The translations under genes were made by a program, and so were the position numbers. Positions 25,662 through 35,367 of a stretch of 64,000 nucleotides of DNA are shown piece by piece. The stretch is from Paracrocinitomix sp039939375 (GTDB lineage: Bacteria > Bacteroidota > Bacteroidia > Flavobacteriales_D > Crocinitomicaceae), in the NCBI GenBank assembly GCA_039939375.1, contig JBDVJO010000011.1, positions 1 through 64,000 of the forward strand, given 5' to 3'. Each line of letters begins with the position of its first letter. Positions within the stretch are counted from its first letter, which is position 1. The notes under the pieces are model-generated. The model saw only the letters and a list, made by a program, of their open reading frames with translations. It was not told where the DNA came from and did no database searches.

Positions 25662-27953
25662 TTATCCCAAATAAACACGGTGCACTCTTGTAGATATTCC
25701 TGAAATGATTTCGTAAGGAATAGTATTTAGCACCCCAGCCATTTCAAAAATAGAGTTGCCTTCACCAAAAATTTGCAGCTGATCACCAACTTTGGCTTCA
25801 TGAGCAGTCAGGTCAATCATACACATGTCCATACAAATATTCCCAATTACTGGCACCCGCTTTCCATTCAAGATGAAACACCATTTACCTTGACTTAAGG
25901 CTCGAGAAAGGCCATCTGCATAACCCACTGGAACAATTCCTATAGTGGTTGGTTTTGTAGCAATAAAACTTCTACCGTACCCTACACTTTCACCTTCTTG
26001 GATTTGTTTTATCTGTGAAATTTGAGAATGCAAGCTCAACACATTTTCAAGTTTATCAGCATTTTCTTGAACCAACCCATACAACCCAATTCCAATTCTA
26101 ACCATGTCAAATTGTGCCTGCGGATAATTTAAAACTCCTGAAGAATTCGCCATGTGGCGGATGAATGAGTATCCTAGGTTATCTTCAATTTTACCCGTCA
26201 TCATTTCAAACTTTCTTATTTGATCAAAAGTAAATTGATTCTCATTCTCATCATCTGCAACAGCCAAATGAGAAAAGGCAGATTTAATATGAACTTCAGG
26301 CTGCGTTTTAAGGATACTGATCAAATCTTCCATATCATTTGACCCAAAGCCTAAACGATTCATACCAGTATCCAACTTCAAATGGATTGGAAAATGTTTC
26401 TTTTGATGTAAGATTAGTCGGTGTAAAAAAGCCTGTAAAACTTCTATTGAGAAGATACTAGGTTCAAGATTATATTCAATGATTTCATCAAAAGCATTGA
26501 TTTCAGGGTTCATAACCAATATTGGCAAAGTAATTCCCGATTTTCTCAAAACAACACCTTCATCTGCATAAGCGACACCTAAATAGTGCACACCCTCTTG
26601 CTCTAAGAACTTAGCACTATCTATTAGTCCTGTTCCGTAGGATTGTGCTTTCACCATTGCCAGAAGCTGAACATCAGCATTCACTGCATTTCGAAACACA
26701 TTTAAATTGTTACGCATGGCCACTAAATTAACCTCAAGTTGGGTGATGTGTTTTTTGAGCGTATAATGTTGAACAATTCGTTCAAGCGAATTGACCCTAG
26801 AACCTTTGAATAAAATGACAGCATCTTCAAACTTTAGGCTATCTTTTAAATAGGCTTCCACTGAAGGATAATATCCACCCGCAATTCTCGCATTTGCCAA
26901 CACGTTTTTACTTCCGATAAATATGATTTTATTCAACGAAGCAGCATAAATTAAATCTGCAAAAGCATCATTTTCAGTCAATGCTAATTGATCATCCGAC
27001 AAACTAAGAATAAGTACTTTTTTCTTGTTCGCAGCAATATGGTTCAAATGCTGAAGCGCAATTTCTAATGCAGCAAAATCTACTGTATATGCATCATTTA
27101 TTAAAAGACAATTATGGATTCCCTCTAACTGTTCTAAACGCATAGAAATGGTCGGAATATTTGCTAAAGTGGCTTCAATTTTATCTTGTTGTACTCCCAA
27201 ATTTAATGCTGTTTCATATACCAGCTGAGCATTAATTAAAGATGCCGAATCACTAAATGGAAGTGCTTTTTCATATTTTAAGCCTTTATTCTCAATTAAT
27301 GTGTTGACCGATTTAAACAAAAGATACTTCTCTTCTTTCTTTTCTTGAGAACTGCTAAACCCACTATTATGCGCATCACCTAATCCGGTAAAAATTCCAA
27401 TCGTTGGTTGAATCATTTTTTGCAAATGAATCATCTCTCCTTTTTGGGATATTCCAGCTTCGATTATCGCCAAATTATGATCTGCTGTCATTTCTAAAAG
27501 TGACAAGGCAACACCCAACTGACTGTTATAGCTCTTAGGGGATCTTACAATTTTAAAATCATCTTTTAAGCTATGGTACAACCATTCTTTCGTAATTGTT
27601 TTTCCATTACTTCCTGTGATTCCTATTACAGGATAAGAAAATTTTTCTCTGTGCTTTTGCGCGAATAATTGCAGACTGCTTAGTACCGAATCAACCACTA
27701 TTTGGTGGATAGGAATATCAGCTTGAAGTTTTGAAACAACCGCTACTTGACAACCTTTTTTGTACACTTCATTCAAGTACTGATGGCCGTTTGAACGATT
27801 CCCGTCTAATGCAAAAAATAGGGAGGTTGAACCTAGCCTAGGTGAACGACTATCCACGTTGACTAAGTTAATTTCAATGTTAGGATTTACCCCTTCAGGA
27901 GGAGTGACATTAAGAAAGGTATAGATTTCTTTTATTGAATACTGCAGATTCAC
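25662..27953 (-). CDS. murF-alr: Bifunctional MurF / alanine racemase fusion
   Basis: 763-aa fusion of two peptidoglycan-precursor enzymes, an arrangement typical of Bacteroidota. Residues 1 to about 395 are the MurF ligase (adds D-Ala-D-Ala to UDP-MurNAc-tripeptide), with the ATP-binding motif GITGSNGKT (111-119) and central SYNSQLGVALSLL. Residues about 400-763 are alanine racemase, with the PLP lysine K435 in MVKAQSYG, the MRIGIGLYG-like region VRIGIGLYG (about 621-629) and VGYADGLSR. The product therefore makes D-Ala and consumes its dipeptide. It is encoded directly after thymidine kinase with a 4-bp overlap. No D-Ala-D-Ala ligase is present nearby. Confidence 0.94.
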   Translation of the reverse strand: MNLQYSIKEIYTFLNVTPPEGVNPNIEINLVNVDSRSPRLGSTSLFFALDGNRSNGHQYLNEVYKKGCQVAVVSKLQADIPIHQIVVDSVLSSLQLFAQKHREKFSYPVIGITGSNGKTITKEWLYHSLKDDFKIVRSPKSYNSQLGVALSLLEMTADHNLAIIEAGISQKGEMIHLQKMIQPTIGIFTGLGDAHNSGFSSSQEKKEEKYLLFKSVNTLIENKGLKYEKALPFSDSASLINAQLVYETALNLGVQQDKIEATLANIPTISMRLEQLEGIHNCLLINDAYTVDFAALEIALQHLNHIAANKKKVLILSLSDDQLALTENDAFADLIYAASLNKIIFIGSKNVLANARIAGGYYPSVEAYLKDSLKFEDAVILFKGSRVNSLERIVQHYTLKKHITQLEVNLVAMRNNLNVFRNAVNADVQLLAMVKAQSYGTGLIDSAKFLEQEGVHYLGVAYADEGVVLRKSGITLPILVMNPEINAFDEIIEYNLEPSIFSIEVLQAFLHRLILHQKKHFPIHLKLDTGMNRLGFGSNDMEDLISILKTQPEVHIKSAFSHLAVADDENENQFTFDQIRKFEMMTGKIEDNLGYSFIRHMANSSGVLNYPQAQFDMVRIGIGLYGLVQENADKLENVLSLHSQISQIKQIQEGESVGYGRSFIATKPTTIGIVPVGYADGLSRALSQGKWCFILNGKRVPVIGNICMDMCMIDLTAHEAKVGDQLQIFGEGNSIFEMAGVLNTIPYEIISGISTRVHRVYLG

Positions 27954-28576
27954 TTATCAGACATTTCGTTGTAACAGCTACGACATAAAGGTACATATTT
28001 GTCCTTTTCGCCAAGCACTACAACGGCATTATCTTCTGATATTCTATGAGAGAATCTTGCACGCCCAGAGCAGAATGTGCAAACTGAATTTAATTTCTTG
28101 ATTTCATCTGCCACCGTTAACAAAGCAGGAATAGACCCAAACGGTCTCCCTAAATAATCCATGTCAAGGCCTGCAACAACTACAGTTTTTCCATCATTTG
28201 CAATTTTTTGACACACGTCAATGATGTTATCATCAAAGAATTGAACTTCATCAATTGCAACAACGTCAGCATTCATGTAATAATCTAAAATCTCAACTGA
28301 TTTCCCTACAGGATATGCTTGCGTTTCTCTTTTGTCATGCGAAACAACAGCCTCTTCAGCATAACGATCATCCATTTTTGGTTTGAATACAAAAACTTTT
28401 TCGCCTGCATCTCTGTGTTCGTTTACTGCTTTAAGAAGATGGGTTGTTTTACCCGAAAACATGGGGCCACAAATTACTTTAATTTTAGCGTTTTTTACAC
28501 GTGTGCTAAAGGTTGTACGCCTTGAGATGTTAACATCTGTTTTTTGAGAAATTTCCAAGTTTTCCAGCTTTTTCAA
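27950..28576 (-). CDS. tdk: Thymidine kinase
   Basis: Type II thymidine kinase, 208 aa, phosphorylating thymidine for salvage. P-loop GPMFSGKT (37-44); catalytic base E110 in VVAIDEVQFF; lasso region GLDMDYLGRPFGSI; zinc cysteines C166, C169, C198 and C201. The only starts that include the P-loop are non-ATG: TTG at 28576 or TTG at codon 7 (28558). A perfect -7 box TATATTTG (complement of 28578-28585) ends 1 bp before the first TTG. If that promoter is used, the true start must be codon 7 or later. The ~35 residues before the P-loop are longer than in many homologues, which also favours a shorter product. Confidence 0.92.
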   Translation of the reverse strand: MKKLENLEISQKTDVNISRRTTFSTRVKNAKIKVICGPMFSGKTTHLLKAVNEHRDAGEKVFVFKPKMDDRYAEEAVVSHDKRETQAYPVGKSVEILDYYMNADVVAIDEVQFFDDNIIDVCQKIANDGKTVVVAGLDMDYLGRPFGSIPALLTVADEIKKLNSVCTFCSGRARFSHRISEDNAVVVLGEKDKYVPLCRSCYNEMSDK

Positions 28577-28632
28577 CCAAATATAAATTTAATTTTATCC
28601 CTCTATTGTCAATTGTGAATAACTTGTAACAA

Positions 28633-29436
28633 ATGGGTAAAACATCTTATAATAATATGAAAGAATTAAGTGATGCAATCAGCAGTAAAATTGGAGATTT
28701 GGAAAGTGGAGAGCTTGCTATCACTGATTTAGAAGGTCTAGTTGAAGAAGCTAGAGAGTTATATGAACGTTTACTAATTGTTAAATTCAAAGCTTACGAA
28801 AAATATGGCGAGCCAAGTTCAGAGTCTTCTGATCACGAAGAAGAAGCTGAAGAAGTGAATGAAATAGTAGAAGAAATAGAAACAGAGGAAGAAGAAACAG
28901 GTTTTGATTTTTCAGGAATTACAGAAGAAGTTGAGCAACCTAGTTTTGATTTTTCAGGAAGTATAGAGGCTGAATCTTCAGCAACACTTGAAGCCGAAGA
29001 AAAGGCGGAAGTTCAAGAAGAAGAAGAACAAGTTCAAGAAACCCAAGTTGCAGAGGAGTCAGAAGAAACAAAAGAAGTGGCTGAAGATATTTTTAAAGAT
29101 AGCCATGTAGAGCGTATTGAGGCTGAAGATGAAAATTCATTGAACGAAAAATTAAAAGACTCTGAAGACGAATTGAGTTTAAGAAAGAAACTTCAGTCTA
29201 CTCCAGTTACCGATTTGAGAAAAGAGATCAGCATAGCAAAGAAGTTTGAATACATCACTTTTATGTTTGAAGGAAGAAATGAAACTTATGAAAAAGCCAT
29301 TGATTCATTAAACAACTGTGCTGATGGTGAAGAAGCAAAAAACAAACTAAACGAATTCTCAACGCAATACAATTGGGATTTAGAAAACAAGTCAATTATC
29401 AAATTTGTTGAGTTGGTTGAAAGAAGATATTTATGA
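28633..29436 (+). CDS. Acidic protein with an exonuclease VII small-subunit-like N-terminus
   Basis: 267 aa in three parts. Residues about 1-58 form a helical hairpin resembling XseB (ESGELAITDLEGLVEEARELY). About 65-190 is a low-complexity, Glu-rich linker with two copies of a GFDFSGIT/SFDFSGSI motif (about 92 and 103). About 190-267 is a conserved-looking helical domain (KFEYITFMFEGRNETYEKAI, then YNWDLENKSI and FVELVERRY). I recall similarly built Bacteroidota proteins without an assigned function. No XseA is adjacent. The stop codon overlaps the M28 peptidase start by 4 bp, so the two are coupled. Confidence 0.8.
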   Translation: MGKTSYNNMKELSDAISSKIGDLESGELAITDLEGLVEEARELYERLLIVKFKAYEKYGEPSSESSDHEEEAEEVNEIVEEIETEEEETGFDFSGITEEVEQPSFDFSGSIEAESSATLEAEEKAEVQEEEEQVQETQVAEESEETKEVAEDIFKDSHVERIEAEDENSLNEKLKDSEDELSLRKKLQSTPVTDLRKEISIAKKFEYITFMFEGRNETYEKAIDSLNNCADGEEAKNKLNEFSTQYNWDLENKSIIKFVELVERRYL

Positions 29437-30689
29437 GATTAATTCTCAGCTTTTTATTGGTCATTCCACTGCTGTCTTTTGCCCAGAAAGATTACGCAAA
29501 ATCTATTCTCGATACCCTATGCTCTGAACACTTTGATGGCAGAGGTTATGTTAATAATGGAGATGTTAGAGCCGCCGACTTTATTGTAGATGAATTAAAA
29601 AAAATAGGTGTTCAGCCGTTTAAAAACAAGCCTTTTACCCAAGAATATCAATTCAACGTCAATTCTTTTCCTTACCCTATTGAAGTTGTTTTGGGTGAAG
29701 ACACGTTGATACCCGGGGCAGATTATCTTGTGAATGCAATATCCGGTACAGCACAAGGCGACTTTAAGGTAGTGGAAATCAACAAAGACAATTACCAAGA
29801 TGTGACACAAGGAAAGATCAATTTTAAATTGATGGATCCTTCACAAACCATCTTTGCTTTTAACTTTTTAGGCACCAAGAATAAGGAGTTATTAAAAGAA
29901 ATTAATGCTCTCGCGTATCAAACGACACAGTATTTCCCGGTCATTACAACTACTGCTTCAAAGCAAATGTATTCGGTTGGAAGACAACAAAGCAATTACC
30001 CGCTTATATCTATTGATTCTGCAGCTTATAAAACCGTAAGTTCTGCATCTATTAAAGTCACCAACAAATACCTTCCCAACTACACTTCTAAAAATGTGAT
30101 TGGATTGATTCCGGGTAAAAAGAAGAAAAAATATGTGGTATTTTCCGCGCATTATGATCATTTAGGCAGGATGGGGCCAGACGCCCTTTTTCCGGGAGCG
30201 AACGATAATGCCTCAGGTGTAGCTATGCTACTTTCTCTTGCAAAATATTATATACAAAACCGACCTAAATATTCTGTCGTCTTTTGCTTTTTTAGTGGAG
30301 AAGAGGCTGGATTAGTAGGTTCTAATTACTTTGTCAATCACCCTTACTTCCCTTTAAAGAAAGTAAAGTTCGTATTGAATGTAGACATTATGGGCGGTGC
30401 AGAAGAAGGCATTACACTTGTAAACGCAACGTCACACATGAAAGAATATGAAAAAATGGTGGCAATAAATGATAAATTAAAGTTATTAGACAAGGTTAAA
30501 AAACGAGGACAAACGCAAAACTCTGACCACTATTATTTTTCTGAAAGTGGGGTTCCTGCTTTCTTTATCTACGCCAACGGAAATGTCAAAAATTATCATG
30601 ACATCTACGATACTGCTGAAAACACACCACTTAATAATTTTGATGAAGTACAAGCACTCTTGCAGGCCTTTGTTGCCGAAATCAAATAA
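29433..30689 (+). CDS. M28-family secreted zinc aminopeptidase
   Basis: Metallopeptidase of 418 aa with a signal peptide (cleavage after SFAQ, about residue 18), so periplasmic or exported. The two-zinc site is complete: H240 (SAHYDH), D258 (PGANDNASG), the Glu pair E290/E291 (SGEEAG), D318 (NVDIMG) and H389 (YHDIYDT). The N-terminal ~200 residues include a region that may be a PA-like insertion. It should remove N-terminal residues from peptides. It is translationally coupled to the acidic XseB-like gene, a link that gives no functional hint. A divergent or downstream terminator is not visible; the next gene starts 84 bp later. Confidence 0.92.
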   Translation: MRLILSFLLVIPLLSFAQKDYAKSILDTLCSEHFDGRGYVNNGDVRAADFIVDELKKIGVQPFKNKPFTQEYQFNVNSFPYPIEVVLGEDTLIPGADYLVNAISGTAQGDFKVVEINKDNYQDVTQGKINFKLMDPSQTIFAFNFLGTKNKELLKEINALAYQTTQYFPVITTTASKQMYSVGRQQSNYPLISIDSAAYKTVSSASIKVTNKYLPNYTSKNVIGLIPGKKKKKYVVFSAHYDHLGRMGPDALFPGANDNASGVAMLLSLAKYYIQNRPKYSVVFCFFSGEEAGLVGSNYFVNHPYFPLKKVKFVLNVDIMGGAEEGITLVNATSHMKEYEKMVAINDKLKLLDKVKKRGQTQNSDHYYFSESGVPAFFIYANGNVKNYHDIYDTAENTPLNNFDEVQALLQAFVAEIK

Positions 30690-30773
30690 TTCATAAAAAT
30701 TGACCCGCATAAAATTCACAGCAATTAGCAATTCTGTTGATTTCAACTCTCTAAAATTTAATATCTTCGAAGG

Positions 30774-33700
30774 GTGAAGCTATTGTCATTTATTACCGTA
30801 TTTTTTATTGCTGTTGTTGGGTTTGCACAACCTTACGGAAATTCTCACCGACCTGAGATTCCTGAAGACAGCAGGGCAGCTGGATGCGCACCCGCAAATG
30901 CATCCACTTTTTTAGAATTCAATAATGTTAAAGCAATTATTCATACGGGCGGAAATCTTTGGCAAATTGCTGGACAAAACTTTTCGCAATATGAGGTGCC
31001 TAAAGGATCAGGAATCATGGCGCTCTTCACCTCAGCTCTTTGGCTTGGGGGCGTTGATATTAATGGCCAACTAAAAATTGCGGCGGTTAGATATCGAAAT
31101 GGAAATGACTATTGGGCAGGTCCGTTAACTGAAACAGGTGAAGCTGAAATTATTCCAAGCGAATGCTTAAAATACGACCGACACTTTGTTATAAGCCAAG
31201 ATGAAGTGCGAGAGTTTGATGCTTGGTTTAAGGCAGGAGAGCAAGATCAGCTGAACGGGACGAATACACAATCTGAACTCTATCCGGGATACGAAATTCC
31301 TCAATCTATCATGGAATGGCCAGCTCATGGTGATCCTGGATTAGGACAAAACTATTACTTGGCTCCTTTTTATGACAGAGATGAAGACGGAACCTATGAT
31401 CCGAACATGGGTGATTATCCTTGGTATGATATTGAAAAAGAATTAGACTGCTCAACAGACAGAACCGTAACACTTTATGGAGATCAAACAGTATGGTGGG
31501 TGATGAATGATAAAGGAAACATCCACACAGAAACTGGAGCAGACCCCTTAGGAATGGAAATTCGTTGTCAAGCATTTGCCTTTGCTACCAATGACGAGAT
31601 TAATAACATGACTTTCTACAACTATGAGTTGGTCAACCGTTCAACCCAAACATTATACGACACTTATTTCGGGATTTTTATTGATGGGGCTTTAGGTGGA
31701 CCAAATGACGATTACGTAGGTTGTGATGTGAGTAGAGGATTAGGATATACCTACAACGGAAATGCTGTAGACAACACAGATGGCGGATATTTAGGTTATG
31801 GAGAGAATCCACCAGCCGCAGGAATTGACTTTTTTGAAGGACCGTATCAAGATATTGATGGAGTTGATAATCCTTTAACGACAAATTACACAACGGCTGT
31901 TGCAGAAAATGGTATCCCTTATTCTGGTCTTGGAATAGGTTATGGAGACGGAATCATTGATAATGAAAGAATGGGAATGCGTAAATTCTTGTATTACAAT
32001 AACACTGGTGGTGGAGGTGTTCAAGCACAAACAGATCCGCAAACCGGTCAAGATTACTATAACTACTTAAGTGGATATTGGAAAGATGGAACGCGATTTG
32101 TGTACGGAGGAACGGGTCATCCAGCATCTTCTGGAGCACTTCCGGCAATTGAATCAAATTACATGTTTCCAGGAGAATCTGATCCAATTGGATGGGGAAC
32201 TTCTGGTGTACCTCAACAAAAATGGACGGAGCAAACTTCAGGAAATGTGCCCTTTGACAGAAGGTTCGCACAATCATCAGGCCCTTTCTTATTACAACCT
32301 GGTGCTGTGAACAACATTACTTACGGAGTGGCTTGGGCAAGAGCCGTTTCAGGAGATCCGTTTGAATCTGTTAAAGCGTTAAGGGTTGCAGACGATAAAG
32401 CTCAGGCCCTGTTTGATAACTGCTTTAAAGTTTTGGATGGTCCTCACGCACCAAATTTATCCATTCAAGAAATGGAGAATGAACTGATTATCTCACTTTA
32501 TAATGACCCTGCTTCTAACAACGTTGGTGAAAGTTATATTGAGTTTGATCCTTTTGTTGCTAATGTAGATAATGATCCAAATTTTGACCCTAACTACCGT
32601 TTTCAAGGTTATCAGGTATATCAGTTAGCCAATGCAGATGTTGGACCAAGCGATTTGAATAATATTGAAATGGCCCGTCTCGTTTTTCAATGTGATTTAA
32701 AAGATAGCATTACCAAGTTAGTGAATTATGAATTTGACGCCAATATTGGGGTTCAGGTTCCTTCGGTTAAGGTGGTAGCTGAGAACGAGGGAATACGTCA
32801 TTCGTTTTCATTTACTGAAGATCAATTTGCAACTGGCGACCGAACAATCATCAATTTTAAACGCTACTATTTTATGGCTGTTTCTTATGCCCATAATGAG
32901 TATAAGGCTTTTGACCCAACTGATCCTGACGCTTTAGATGGACAGAAAAAACCGTATTTGGCATCCAGAAAAGCAGCAATTGGTGAAATCATTTCTTATG
33001 AAGGAATTCCGCACACACCTTCGGTTGAAAACGGAGGGACTATTTTTGGTGGTAATTACGGAGACGAAATTCCATTAACCAAAGTGGATGGCTGGGGTAA
33101 TGGTGGACGTTGGACGAATATAAGCGCCGAAACCGAAGCAGAAATATTGGCCAATAAATTCGTTAATGAAATTACTTACACTTCGGGCGGATCTCCTGTT
33201 CAAGTTAAAGTAATTGACCCTTTGAATATCCCTGCAGGTCAATTTGAATTGTCTTTTACCCATGATGAAAATGATGAATTAGAAAAGGCAGGATGGTTTT
33301 TAGTGAACTTAACTACTTACGACACCATTCATTCAGATAAAGGAATTAATACTCCAAGAGAACAACTTATCCCTGAGTGGGGAATCTCTGTTTGGATAGA
33401 ACAAAGCTATTATTCTAATACAACGGGGCCCGAAACTGGTTATTTTACTGAACCCATTGGTGCAAAAATTACTTATACCGACTCTTCAAGAGCATGGTTG
33501 TCTGGAATTTATGATGACGACAGTGATTACCCAACCAACTGGATCAGGTCAGGAATTAATAACCCAGATGACGAGATTAATAATGTTCCGTGTACCCCTA
33601 ACGGAACCATTTTTGACCCTTGTATGTACAGAGATCATGATGACCCGAATGAATTGTATGAAGAGTTGCTAGACGGAATGGTGGCACCATTTAAAATGGT

Positions 33701-34805
33701 AGGTCGAGACTTTTTGCACATGCCAATCGGTTTTCCAGATGAGGATTTAAATGATTTGTCTAACAATTCAAGTTGGTTTTCATTGTTGCAGTCTGCCCGC
33801 ATTAAAAGTGCCTTTCCATACCTACATGGGGTTGATTTAGTAATGACGAGTGACAAATCAAAATGGACGCAATGTGCAGTTATTGAAAACAATTGGAAGT
33901 CTGAACAAACGATTGGTGGATCTTGTGTCATGAAGCTCAGAAAATCACCATCAAAAGATATTGACGGAAATGAAATTACCGGAGAAACAGGAATGAGTTG
34001 GTTCCCGGGTTATGCCATAGACATTGAAACAGGAGAGCGCTTAAACATTGCCTTTGCAGAAAACTCTTGGTTAGGAGGCTCTAACGGAAAAGATATGCTT
34101 TGGAACCCAACTTCTGACTATGTAGATAATGTGGGTAATCCGTTATTTGGAGGAAGTCATTTCATCTATATTTTTGGATCTTCAATTGAAGATGATAACA
34201 CCATGCCTATTTATGACAATGGCGCATATATCAAAACGAAGTTGGATGATACTGACCCAAATAAAAATATTAATTTTTATCACGTCTGGAAAAACTGTAT
34301 GTGGGTTGTAGCTCCTTTATTGGCTGATAATAGAACCGTTTTAGAATCAGATTTAAGAATGGAATTACGTGTCAACCATCCTTATCAAGAACAAGTATTC
34401 ACCAATGAAAATGGTGGATTACCTTCTTATCGATTCACGACAGATTCGCTATTTACACAGCTTAATGTAACAGAAGAGCAAGAAGATAAATTAGACCTGA
34501 TAAAGATTGTTCCAAACCCGTATTACGCTTATTCAGAATACGAGCAAAATCAATTAGACAATCGCATTAAAATCACCAATTTACCGCAAGTATGCGCGAT
34601 TACGATTTTCAATATGAATGGTCAACTTGTTAAGACGATAACTAAAGATAACCCTACCACCTTCCAAGACTGGAATTTAAAAAATGAGGTAGGAATTCCA
34701 ATTGCGAGTGGATTGTATATTTTCCATATTGATATTCCGGGTGTTGGTGAACGGATTTTGAAGTGGTACGGCGCGCTAAGAACGGTGGATACAACTAATT
34801 TTTAG
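30774..34805 (+). CDS. Very large T9SS-secreted protein, 1343 aa
   Basis: A signal peptide (about 1-19, ending GFAQ) and a C-terminal T9SS-type sorting domain (KIVPNPYYAYSEYE, then TIFNMNGQLVKTI and SGLYIFHIDIPG) frame a 1200-residue body. I recognise no enzymatic domain. The body is rich in aromatic residues, Gly, Asp and Asn, with Asp-rich loops such as DRDEDGTYDPNMGD and DDDSDYPTNW that could bind calcium. Proteins of this build are common in Bacteroidota as surface-exposed or released proteins. The start is GTG, with a near-consensus -7 box (TATCTTCG, 30762-30769) ending only 4 bp upstream, so the mRNA may be practically leaderless. No alternative ATG would keep the signal peptide. Its stop codon borders the DUF559 element. 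Confidence 0.85.
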   Translation: MKLLSFITVFFIAVVGFAQPYGNSHRPEIPEDSRAAGCAPANASTFLEFNNVKAIIHTGGNLWQIAGQNFSQYEVPKGSGIMALFTSALWLGGVDINGQLKIAAVRYRNGNDYWAGPLTETGEAEIIPSECLKYDRHFVISQDEVREFDAWFKAGEQDQLNGTNTQSELYPGYEIPQSIMEWPAHGDPGLGQNYYLAPFYDRDEDGTYDPNMGDYPWYDIEKELDCSTDRTVTLYGDQTVWWVMNDKGNIHTETGADPLGMEIRCQAFAFATNDEINNMTFYNYELVNRSTQTLYDTYFGIFIDGALGGPNDDYVGCDVSRGLGYTYNGNAVDNTDGGYLGYGENPPAAGIDFFEGPYQDIDGVDNPLTTNYTTAVAENGIPYSGLGIGYGDGIIDNERMGMRKFLYYNNTGGGGVQAQTDPQTGQDYYNYLSGYWKDGTRFVYGGTGHPASSGALPAIESNYMFPGESDPIGWGTSGVPQQKWTEQTSGNVPFDRRFAQSSGPFLLQPGAVNNITYGVAWARAVSGDPFESVKALRVADDKAQALFDNCFKVLDGPHAPNLSIQEMENELIISLYNDPASNNVGESYIEFDPFVANVDNDPNFDPNYRFQGYQVYQLANADVGPSDLNNIEMARLVFQCDLKDSITKLVNYEFDANIGVQVPSVKVVAENEGIRHSFSFTEDQFATGDRTIINFKRYYFMAVSYAHNEYKAFDPTDPDALDGQKKPYLASRKAAIGEIISYEGIPHTPSVENGGTIFGGNYGDEIPLTKVDGWGNGGRWTNISAETEAEILANKFVNEITYTSGGSPVQVKVIDPLNIPAGQFELSFTHDENDELEKAGWFLVNLTTYDTIHSDKGINTPREQLIPEWGISVWIEQSYYSNTTGPETGYFTEPIGAKITYTDSSRAWLSGIYDDDSDYPTNWIRSGINNPDDEINNVPCTPNGTIFDPCMYRDHDDPNELYEELLDGMVAPFKMVGRDFLHMPIGFPDEDLNDLSNNSSWFSLLQSARIKSAFPYLHGVDLVMTSDKSKWTQCAVIENNWKSEQTIGGSCVMKLRKSPSKDIDGNEITGETGMSWFPGYAIDIETGERLNIAFAENSWLGGSNGKDMLWNPTSDYVDNVGNPLFGGSHFIYIFGSSIEDDNTMPIYDNGAYIKTKLDDTDPNKNINFYHVWKNCMWVVAPLLADNRTVLESDLRMELRVNHPYQEQVFTNENGGLPSYRFTTDSLFTQLNVTEEQEDKLDLIKIVPNPYYAYSEYEQNQLDNRIKITNLPQVCAITIFNMNGQLVKTITKDNPTTFQDWNLKNEVGIPIASGLYIFHIDIPGVGERILKWYGALRTVDTTNF

Positions 34806-34808
34806 ATT

Positions 34809-34870
34809 GTACCACCTCCTTTCTGTTTGGCTCTGCCAAACGGAAGTACTCCTCCTCTTCGGGAGGAGAC
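34809..34870 (+). repeat. Left inverted arm with internal hairpin
   Basis: 62 nt built as an outer block ACCACCTCC (34811-34819), a 25-nt hairpin segment, an inner block AGTACTCCTCCTCTTC (34845-34860) and GGGAGGAGAC. The hairpin is CTGTTTGGC-TCT-GCCAAACGG (34823-34843), a 9-bp stem with one G-U pair and a 3-nt loop. The inner block can form a second short stem, TCCTCC/GGAGGA. Outer and inner blocks are identical to the complement of the right arm, while the hairpin sequence is different. Confidence 0.9.
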
Positions 34871-34931
34871 AATTGTTGCTCGCGCAACAGATTATTAATT
34901 ACTAAATAACTTTTTTGAAAAAAAAGAAAAT
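34871..34931. other. Spacer between the inverted arms, with a small hairpin
   Basis: A 61-bp AT-rich stretch. It contains the small hairpin GTTGC-TCGC-GCAAC (34875-34888) near the left arm and an A-rich run next to the right arm. No gene is supported. Confidence 0.6.
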
Positions 34932-34993
34932 GTCTTCTCCAGAAGAGGAGGAGTACTTTTGCGAAACAGCGTTTCGCAAAAGGGAGGTGGTCC
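34932..34993 (-). repeat. Right inverted arm with internal hairpin
   Basis: The reverse complement of the left-arm design. The inner block GAAGAGGAGGAGTACT (34942-34957) and the outer block GGAGGTGGT (34983-34991) flank a 25-nt segment. The hairpin is CTTTTGCGAAAC-AGC-GTTTCGCAAAAG (34956-34982), a perfect 12-bp stem with a 3-nt loop. Its last base is the first base of the DUF559 stop codon on the minus strand. Confidence 0.92.
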
Positions 34994-35367
34994 TACGAAT
35001 TCTTAACCCGCAACTTGCATTGTTCTTCAATTGCCTCAAGCACCCCGCTCATATTTACGAAAACTTGTTTATTCTCAAATCGTATTATTTCAATTCCTTT
35101 TTCGTGTAAAAACTTGTCGCGTTTAATGTCTCTTTCAAGACCGTCTTCTGTAAAATGATAAAAACCGTCAAGTTCAATACCTAACTTTGCCTCTGCACGA
35201 TAAAAATCAAGGATATATGGACCAAAGGAATGTTGTCTTCTAAATTTAAAGCCGCCCAATTTCTTCGATTTTAATTCACGCCATAATACACTTTCATGCA
35301 TAGTGGCATTATTTCGAAGATTTTTTCGAGCCTGGCGCAGCCGTCCGTTATTTGAAAACCGCTTCAA
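34993..35367 (-). CDS. DUF559 endonuclease-domain protein (Vsr-like fold)
   Basis: 124-aa protein that is almost entirely the DUF559 domain, a relative of very-short-patch-repair and restriction endonucleases. Signature residues are LWRELKSKKLGG (about 28-39), FKFRRQHSFGPYILDFY (40-56) with D54, and KLGIELDG (61-68) with E65 and D67, followed by H71 and a C-terminal GIEIIRFENKQV strand. The acidic triad expected for metal-dependent cleavage is present. The only start covering the whole domain is TTG (35367), three bases after the stop codon of the T9SS gene upstream on this strand; an ATG at codon 23 would cut into the domain. The target DNA is unknown; the adjacent inverted hairpin arms are the obvious candidates. 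Confidence 0.88.
   Translation of the reverse strand: MKRFSNNGRLRQARKNLRNNATMHESVLWRELKSKKLGGFKFRRQHSFGPYILDFYRAEAKLGIELDGFYHFTEDGLERDIKRDKFLHEKGIEIIRFENKQVFVNMSGVLEAIEEQCKLRVKNS

Noticed and set aside
34915..35109. Plus-strand open frame of 64 codons across the right inverted arm
   Set aside because: It starts at a TTG in an A-run, runs through the hairpin and is antisense to the DUF559 gene.
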